From Bryobacteraceae bacterium (lineage in GTDB: Bacteria > Acidobacteriota > Terriglobia > Bryobacterales > Bryobacteraceae), in the NCBI GenBank assembly GCA_030041495.1, contig JASHNT010000059.1, forward strand, positions 1 through 49,757: a stretch of 49,757 bases of DNA, in the 5' to 3' direction. Both the position numbers and the translations under genes were made by a program. Below are positions 44,957-49,757 of the stretch, piece by piece (the stretch's first letter is position 1; every line of letters begins with the position of its first letter). Below the pieces are notes generated by a model, which saw only the letters and a list, made by a program, of their open reading frames with translations, ran no database searches and was not told the origin of the DNA.

Positions 44957-46474
44957 TCAGTCGCAGCGAGAGCCGGCGGGAAGGCCGAAAATCTCGGTGA
45001 TTTCCTTCCAGCAGCCGTCGAAGTGAAGCGCGGTGGAGTAGCCATCGCGGGTGCGGACCACGAGATTGGGCCGGTCCACCTCGATGCGGAGTTTTTTGTA
45101 CCCTCCCTCGCCTTTATCAGAAGGCCGGTCGAAGGCCAGATCGTAGGCGGCTTCGCTCTGGGCAAAGTGCGTGATGGGTTGCTGGACGCCATCCTGAGAA
45201 ATCCGGAAGTCCGACGAGGTAAGGCCGGGGACGAAGCTGCCATCATGAGCCGTTACTTGAGTGATGACCACGACGATGCTGAGCCGCCGCGGCGTTGCGG
45301 CGGCTGCCGCAGGCGGTGTTGCCGGAACCGGCGGCGTTGCAGGAGGTACCTGAGGCTGCGGAGGGCGCTGAGCCTGAACGAGGAGCCGTGGAGCGGGTTT
45401 CGCCTTCACGGGGACGGGCGCGAGCTGGGGCACAGGTGCGGGTTGTGAAGGCTCCGGCGCGAGTTGCGGCAGCGGCGTCGAGAACGCGAGAAGCCGGGGA
45501 GCTTTCGCGGATACCAGGATGGCGGCGAGAGCGGCGACAACGGCCAGGGCGGCGCGGGTTTTCGGGAAGCGGACGCGAGGATTTCGGTCGAGCAACATAT
45601 CGATTCTCCGGCTGAGCTGGGATGGGTTGGGGAAAAAGGCAGCGGCCGGGAGCGAAACCCGGCCGCAAAGTTCGGCCACGCAAGCGAGGCAGGCGGCGTA
45701 GGGGATGGCTTGTTGAGATGCGCCTACGACGCGATCGTCGCAGGCGATTTCGCGTTCCATATCGAGCTGGCGGGCGATGAAACGGACGGCAGGGTGCAGC
45801 GCGAAAACGGCTTCGATGGCCCGTTCCAGCAGCAACGCATAATCGTCGCGGCGGGCCAGATGCGCGGATTCGTGCAGGACGACTTGCTCGAGCTGATCCG
45901 GATTGAGCTGCGCGAGCAGCGCCTCGGGCACCAGGATCGCGGGCCGCAGAAAACCGGCGGCCAGAGGAGCTCCGATGTGCGAAGAAGCGAGAAGACGGGC
46001 TCGCCGTGGTAGCGGGATATCGAGGCTGGTCGAGGATGCATGGCGCTTGAGTCGCAGGAGCGTCACGCAGCTCAGCAACAGGCGCAGCAGCAGGACGGCC
46101 GCCGTGGCCATCCAAATGGCTTCAAGCGAAATCGCTGCGAATCGATTGGCACGAGGCGTGCCTGCGATGTTGATGGGGGCGATGTTGATGGGTCCGATGG
46201 TGATGGGAGCCGGTCGCGGCAGGGGCGTAGGCGTTACCGCGCTATGGACGATCACGGACGAAGCCGCGGGCGGCGCGGCGCTCCTTGACTGGCGTGGAAG
46301 ATAGAGGAGCGGCAGCGCGACCACCGCGAGCACAGTGGTCCACCAGATGATGCATCGCGCTGAGGCGCTCAACGCGCGGCGAGGAGCAAGGCGCAGAGCC
46401 AGCCAGACCGCGGCGGTCAGAGGCAGGCTGAGGATCGCGGCATTGAGGAGCGCGGACATCAGGAGTTGGTTCAT
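44957..46474 (-). CDS. BlaR1/M56-type membrane protease fused to a reduced VWFA-related domain
   Basis: A 505-residue sensor protease. Membrane segments at residues 10-30, 45-60 and 120-140, and the zinc motif HESAH at 201-205 with Glu242 in EREIACDD, define the M56 peptidase; a fourth membrane segment (ALAVVAALAAILVSA) follows. In BlaR1 systems the protease cleaves the BlaI-type repressor. Here the sensor part is a Pro/Ala-rich linker and, from about residue 398, only the outer pieces of the VWFA-related domain (VVVITQVTAHDGSFVPGL; KLRIEVDRPNLVVRTRDGY) with the vWA core deleted. The start overlaps the BlaI gene by 4 bases. Confidence 0.9.
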   Translation of the reverse strand: MNQLLMSALLNAAILSLPLTAAVWLALRLAPRRALSASARCIIWWTTVLAVVALPLLYLPRQSRSAAPPAASSVIVHSAVTPTPLPRPAPITIGPINIAPINIAGTPRANRFAAISLEAIWMATAAVLLLRLLLSCVTLLRLKRHASSTSLDIPLPRRARLLASSHIGAPLAAGFLRPAILVPEALLAQLNPDQLEQVVLHESAHLARRDDYALLLERAIEAVFALHPAVRFIARQLDMEREIACDDRVVGASQQAIPYAACLACVAELCGRVSLPAAAFFPNPSQLSRRIDMLLDRNPRVRFPKTRAALAVVAALAAILVSAKAPRLLAFSTPLPQLAPEPSQPAPVPQLAPVPVKAKPAPRLLVQAQRPPQPQVPPATPPVPATPPAAAAATPRRLSIVVVITQVTAHDGSFVPGLTSSDFRISQDGVQQPITHFAQSEAAYDLAFDRPSDKGEGGYKKLRIEVDRPNLVVRTRDGYSTALHFDGCWKEITEIFGLPAGSRCD

Positions 46475-46845
46475 GAGGAGGCAGCCTCGATCTTCTTTTT
46501 GAGGCGAGCGAGCTCCTTCGGATCAACCTGTTGGATCAAATTGAGCATGAGCAGTTCCGGAGAACCTTCGAAGAAACGGCGGACCAGGTGCTTTACGGCG
46601 CTCTGACGCGCCTCGCCATGGGCCACCAGAGGCTCATAGACGAACGCGCGGCCGTCCTTGACGTGGCGAAGGTAGCCCTTGTTTTCGAGAATTCGCAAGG
46701 TGGTCAGCACGGTGGAGTAGGCCAGCGGAACGGACTTGGGCAGTCCGGCGGCGACATCGGAGACGGTGGAGGGGCCCCGGCGCCACAGCACTTCCATGAG
46801 GCGGAGTTCGGCGTCGGTCAAGTTCGGGGATTTGTGGCGGGCCAA
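46471..46845 (-). CDS. BlaI/MecI/CopY family repressor
   Basis: The 124-residue protein starts at a TTG with GGAGG about 10 bases upstream. It has the winged-helix pattern LTDAELRLMEVLWRRGPSTV, PLAYSTVLTTLRILENKGYL and DGRAFVYEPLV and a C-terminal dimerisation helix. BlaI proteins bind palindromes and are cleaved by the M56 partner. That gene overlaps by 4 bases, and a promoter flanked by an inverted repeat lies upstream. Confidence 0.94.
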   Translation of the reverse strand: MARHKSPNLTDAELRLMEVLWRRGPSTVSDVAAGLPKSVPLAYSTVLTTLRILENKGYLRHVKDGRAFVYEPLVAHGEARQSAVKHLVRRFFEGSPELLMLNLIQQVDPKELARLKKKIEAASS

Positions 46846-46863
46846 GGGGCCGTGTCCTCCTGC

Positions 46864-46921
46864 TAAAGAATTAATAGTTACAGCATACGCCGAGTTTTTT
46901 CACTTGTCAATTAATTCTTTA
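46864..46921 (-). promoter_or_regulatory. blaI-M56 operon promoter flanked by candidate BlaI operators
   Basis: On the minus strand TTGACA (46910-46905) and TATGCT (46887-46882) are separated by exactly 17 bases. A perfect 12-base inverted repeat flanks them: TAAAGAATTAAT at 46864-46875 (over the start of transcription) and its complement at 46910-46921 (over the -35). Two repressor dimers could bind the arms. Each arm is itself partly palindromic. Confidence 0.7.
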
Positions 46922-46926
46922 ACAGT

Positions 46927-47520
46927 TCACGCGGCGGGCGGCGATGAGGGGAACCGGGGGTGGTTGCGGACCTGCTCGGCCTGCCACAGATGGCGGCGAT
47001 CATGGGCGGTGATCAGGGTCAGCCGCGCGCCCAGGGGCATGCGAACGAGCCAGCGCAGGGGCGGCGGAAGGGCGGGCATGACGGTCTTCACGCGCGTGAG
47101 GTCGAGTCCATTGGCGCTCAAGGCGAGCCGGCGCAGTTCGGCGCTCACGCGGCAGTATTCCGCGATGGTTTGGGCGGGGTCGTTGGCTGAGGGAGGATAA
47201 AACGCTTTGATGGTCTTTTGTTTTTTCTTGACCGGCAGGTCCGACATGGCGATGAATCTGCGGCTGAGGGAGCCGTAGGTGAAGGGACCTTCGCCGGAAA
47301 TGCCGCGGACGCGGCCGTCTTGGATGGCCGCCCGGATGGGCACAACATCCGCAGCGTTGATGATATTGAGGTGACCAATGCATTGGCCGATCGACCATTC
47401 GCCGCTCGCGGGACGCCAGTTGAATTGCTCCGGAGAGAGCTGGTGCGTGATGGTTTCCAGGTGGCTCACGTTGGCGTCCAGCTCCTGGACCAGGATTGCC
47501 AGGTCCTCGCCGATCAGCAT
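46927..47520 (-). CDS. DinB superfamily protein
   Basis: The 197-residue four-helix protein has the DinB pattern: LETITHQLSPEQFNWRPASGEWSIGQCIGHLNI, then TLITAHDRRHLWQAEQVR, supplying a His triad (GHL and HDRRH) for a metal. The family includes thiol-dependent S-transferases. The ATG follows TAGAAT by 6 bases (leaderless candidate). It lies next to the BlaI promoter, which reads the same strand away from it. Confidence 0.88.
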   Translation of the reverse strand: MLIGEDLAILVQELDANVSHLETITHQLSPEQFNWRPASGEWSIGQCIGHLNIINAADVVPIRAAIQDGRVRGISGEGPFTYGSLSRRFIAMSDLPVKKKQKTIKAFYPPSANDPAQTIAEYCRVSAELRRLALSANGLDLTRVKTVMPALPPPLRWLVRMPLGARLTLITAHDRRHLWQAEQVRNHPRFPSSPPAA

Positions 47521-47526
47521 GGGGAT

Positions 47527-47532
47527 ATTCTA
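47527..47532 (-). promoter_or_regulatory. -10 box of the DinB gene
   Basis: TAGAAT on the minus strand (5 of 6 matches) ends 6 bases before the ATG at 47520, so the message would be leaderless. No clear -35. Confidence 0.4.
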
Positions 47533-47577
47533 GCGCCGGAGCGGGCTTTGCCCGGCGGTATGCGAGACGAAGGGAGC

Positions 47578-49757
47578 TTAGCTGGCCGCGGTATGCCCGC
47601 TTTTTTCGTCCCGGTAGACTTCCTTGGCCTGGTACATGCGCTGGTCGGCGGTGCGAAGCAAGGCTTCCGAATCACGGCCGTCGCGGGGATAGATGGCGAT
47701 GCCGACGCTGACCGAGAGGCATTCCTCGCCGCATACAGCGATGCCCGCCTCCACCGCGACGGACTCGAGGCGCTTAAGGTAAGACGAGCACATGTCGTCC
47801 CTGAGCCCGGGGACCACGACAACAAACTCATCGCCGCCCAGGCGGGCGAAGTAATCGGATCCACGGCAGATCTCGCGGAGGCCGCGAGCGACATCGCGCA
47901 AAACCTGGTCGCCCTTCAGGTGTCCGAAGCGGTCGTTGACCTGCTTGAAGCCGTTCAAATCGCATAGCAGCAGGCCGAAGGTGGAATTCTCGCGGCTGGA
48001 GCGGGACAGCTCGCGGTCGAGATGGAGGTCGAGGGAGCGGGCATTGGGAATCCCGGTGAGGTGGTCGGTTCCGGCGAGATTCTCGGCGTCCTCATACTTG
48101 AGCGCGCTCTCGACCGCGCCGGAGATATGGCCGCTGACGGCCTTGAGGAAACGGAGGTGATCGCGCGTGAAGGCATCGCGAGTGGTGTGGTAGAGGGTGA
48201 GGACGCCGATCGCGCCGGAGCGGCCTTCGATCGGCATGGCCAGGGCGGATTGGAGCGGGTGGCGGGTGTAAGGGTCCTGGATGCAGGCGTGCTCCTGCGC
48301 GGGGTCGCCGTTGAGAATCGGGCTGCCCTCGCGGAGAGCGCGGGCGGAAAGACCGGCATCAGCCGCAACCGATTCGCGCAAGAAGCGATGGCCGCTGCGT
48401 CCCTCCGCGCCGGCGATTTGAATCTGATCCCCGCGGCCGACGTACAGCACCAGAGTGTCATGCTGCACAATTTCGCCGAGACATTTGTGGGCCGCCGCGG
48501 CGATCTCGTCGCAACGCAGGGACTGAGCAACCTCGCCGGCGAGCACGCGCAAGGAGTGGGTTTCCTGACGCGCCGCAACGATGGGGTCGACGATGGAACG
48601 CTCTTCCGCGCCGGGTTCGATGAGCAGGCGCGCGGCCAGTTTGCCCAGGTCGCCGCGAGCCGGGGAAGGCGCGGTTTCACGTCCAGCGGGCGGGTGTTCA
48701 GGTTCGTCCCAAGTCTGGCGCTCCAGCTCCTGATAGCGGCGTTCGAGAATGGCGACGACCCGCGGATCGAAGCTCTTGCCGCTATCGGATCTGACTTTGT
48801 ACATGGCTTCGCCGATGGGGAGAGCATCCCGGAAAGGACGGCTGGAGGCCAGTGCATCCAAGCAGTCGATGGCGGCCAGAATACGGGCTCCGAGTGGAAT
48901 GCTCTCGCCCTTGAGACCGGCCGGGTACCCGCTGCCGTTCCACTTCTCGTGATGGGACTCGACGATGGCCCTGACCGCGGAAGGAAAGTTCATCCGCGCC
49001 AGCATCTCCGAACCGGTGACGGGATGGGTCTTAACTTTCTCCCACTCTTCCTGAGTCAAGGCTCCGGGCTTGAGAAGAATGTGATCGGGCACGCCAAGTT
49101 GGCCGATGTTGTAGACCAGCGTGGCGACGCGGAGATCTTCCAATTCCGGCTCGGTCAACCCCAGCTCCTGCCCCACGGCGCGGGCGTAGCACTGCACGCG
49201 GCGCAGATGCTCCGGTGCGGAGTGATCGCGGGCATTGATCACCACGGAAAGCGTCTCTAAAGTGCGGCGGTGAAGCAGAGCCAGCTCCGCGGCGTGGTCC
49301 TCGCGCGTAAGGGACCAGGCGCGATACCCAGCGTCCAGCGCGAATAACACCGGCAACGCCAGCAGAGCCGCGTTGAATCCGGTCTGAAGACTGGCGGCGC
49401 GGATCAAATACGCGAGATAGGCGGCGGCGATGAACCACGGCAGAAGAGGGCGGCACTCCTTGCGGTACAAGCCCACCAGCGGAGTTGCGCCGTCCGCCAG
49501 CAGCGTGCGGGCGACGCCATAGTTGAACAGCAGTACGAAGGATCCGGCGATCACAGGCGCGGGGAACAAGGCAACCAAGCGCAGATGCCCGGCCAGGCGG
49601 TAGGCGAGGTCGGCGGAGGCGATTCCGATGTTGATGTTGGCGATCGCAAACAAGAGCGTCGAGGCGCGGAGTTTGCCGCGTTGTGTTTGCAATTCGCCCA
49701 GCAAGGTTACGGACGAGGCAATGAATAGCAGTTCCGGCAGGCTGAGGTCTTCCATGC
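47578..49757 (-). CDS. membrane diguanylate cyclase with degenerate HD-GYP and GAF domains, possibly 5'-truncated by the window edge
   Basis: From ATG 49755 the 725 residues comprise several membrane segments (residues 1-145), an HD-GYP domain (about 165-345), a GAF domain (about 385-555) and a GGDEF domain. GGDEF motif residues 640-644 are intact, with an RGSD inhibitory site 5 residues upstream, so it should make cyclic di-GMP under feedback control. The HD-GYP domain keeps HHEKWNGSGYP (268-278) but the HD pair is Tyr215-Asn216 in LVYNIGQLGVP, so phosphodiesterase activity is unlikely. Related N-termini are longer, so the gene may begin outside the window. Confidence 0.9.
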   Translation of the reverse strand, partial: MEDLSLPELLFIASSVTLLGELQTQRGKLRASTLLFAIANINIGIASADLAYRLAGHLRLVALFPAPVIAGSFVLLFNYGVARTLLADGATPLVGLYRKECRPLLPWFIAAAYLAYLIRAASLQTGFNAALLALPVLFALDAGYRAWSLTREDHAAELALLHRRTLETLSVVINARDHSAPEHLRRVQCYARAVGQELGLTEPELEDLRVATLVYNIGQLGVPDHILLKPGALTQEEWEKVKTHPVTGSEMLARMNFPSAVRAIVESHHEKWNGSGYPAGLKGESIPLGARILAAIDCLDALASSRPFRDALPIGEAMYKVRSDSGKSFDPRVVAILERRYQELERQTWDEPEHPPAGRETAPSPARGDLGKLAARLLIEPGAEERSIVDPIVAARQETHSLRVLAGEVAQSLRCDEIAAAAHKCLGEIVQHDTLVLYVGRGDQIQIAGAEGRSGHRFLRESVAADAGLSARALREGSPILNGDPAQEHACIQDPYTRHPLQSALAMPIEGRSGAIGVLTLYHTTRDAFTRDHLRFLKAVSGHISGAVESALKYEDAENLAGTDHLTGIPNARSLDLHLDRELSRSSRENSTFGLLLCDLNGFKQVNDRFGHLKGDQVLRDVARGLREICRGSDYFARLGGDEFVVVVPGLRDDMCSSYLKRLESVAVEAGIAVCGEECLSVSVGIAIYPRDGRDSEALLRTADQRMYQAKEVYRDEKSGHTAAS

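Noticed and set aside
48022-49260. 412-codon plus-strand frame opposite the GGDEF gene
   Set aside because: Antisense shadow without recognisable domains.

Overview
The window looks like a high-GC, gene-dense chromosome segment from a soil Acidobacteriota bacterium, probably near Bryobacterales/Solibacter. That placement is inference from gene families: two MacB/FtsX-type ADOP permeases (one coupled to PadR), a fragment of the soil-associated TIGR03435/DUF3738 family, VWFA-related acidobacterial domains, a diheme reaction-centre-type cytochrome c and DUF6152. No rRNA, tRNA, CRISPR array, transposase or phage gene was recognised.

Layout. 1-2143: PadR and an ADOP permease cut by the window edge, both minus strand. 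2182-5774: exported protein, M48 zinc protease with TPR tail, CE15-type esterase. 6217-10910: exported protein, then glgB and an adenosine-deaminase-family gene diverging from only 19 bases. 10917-17370: a minus-strand run of exported proteins (degenerate metallo-beta-lactamase fold, two related small-molecule-type domains, DUF6152, diheme cytochrome, Tat-exported metallo-beta-lactamase, Sel1 repeats). 17532-20050: an AAA15-type ATPase overlapping a small Toprim-like gene, then a DapA-family gene. 20088-25217: MetE-like protein, exported SRPBCC-like protein, second ADOP permease, DUF433/DUF5615 toxin-antitoxin pair.

25256-30483 is a branched-chain amino acid operon, ilvB-ilvH-ilvC-cimA, preceded by a 38-codon leader peptide rich in Ile/Val/Leu and a terminator hairpin, which is a classical attenuator layout. 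30568-31103 is a frameshifted chimera of DUF433 and DUF3738. 31228-37231 holds a squalene/phytoene-synthase homologue with eroded Asp motifs, a receiver-HTH regulator, a polysaccharide glycosylphosphotransferase operon and a TPR protein. 37389-43378 holds exported proteins, a P-loop kinase, YcxB, cupin and SHOCT proteins. 43456-46921 is a BlaI/M56 signalling operon with VWFA-type partners under a well-formed promoter flanked by a 12-base inverted repeat. 46927-49757 holds a DinB protein and a membrane GGDEF protein with a damaged HD-GYP domain.

Two themes recur. Several genes have a -10-like hexamer 6-8 bases before the start codon and no Shine-Dalgarno, suggesting leaderless mRNAs. Several enzyme homologues have lost catalytic or metal-binding residues. 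The strongest candidates for follow-up are the ATPase/Toprim-like pair (possible phage defence) and the ilv attenuator.
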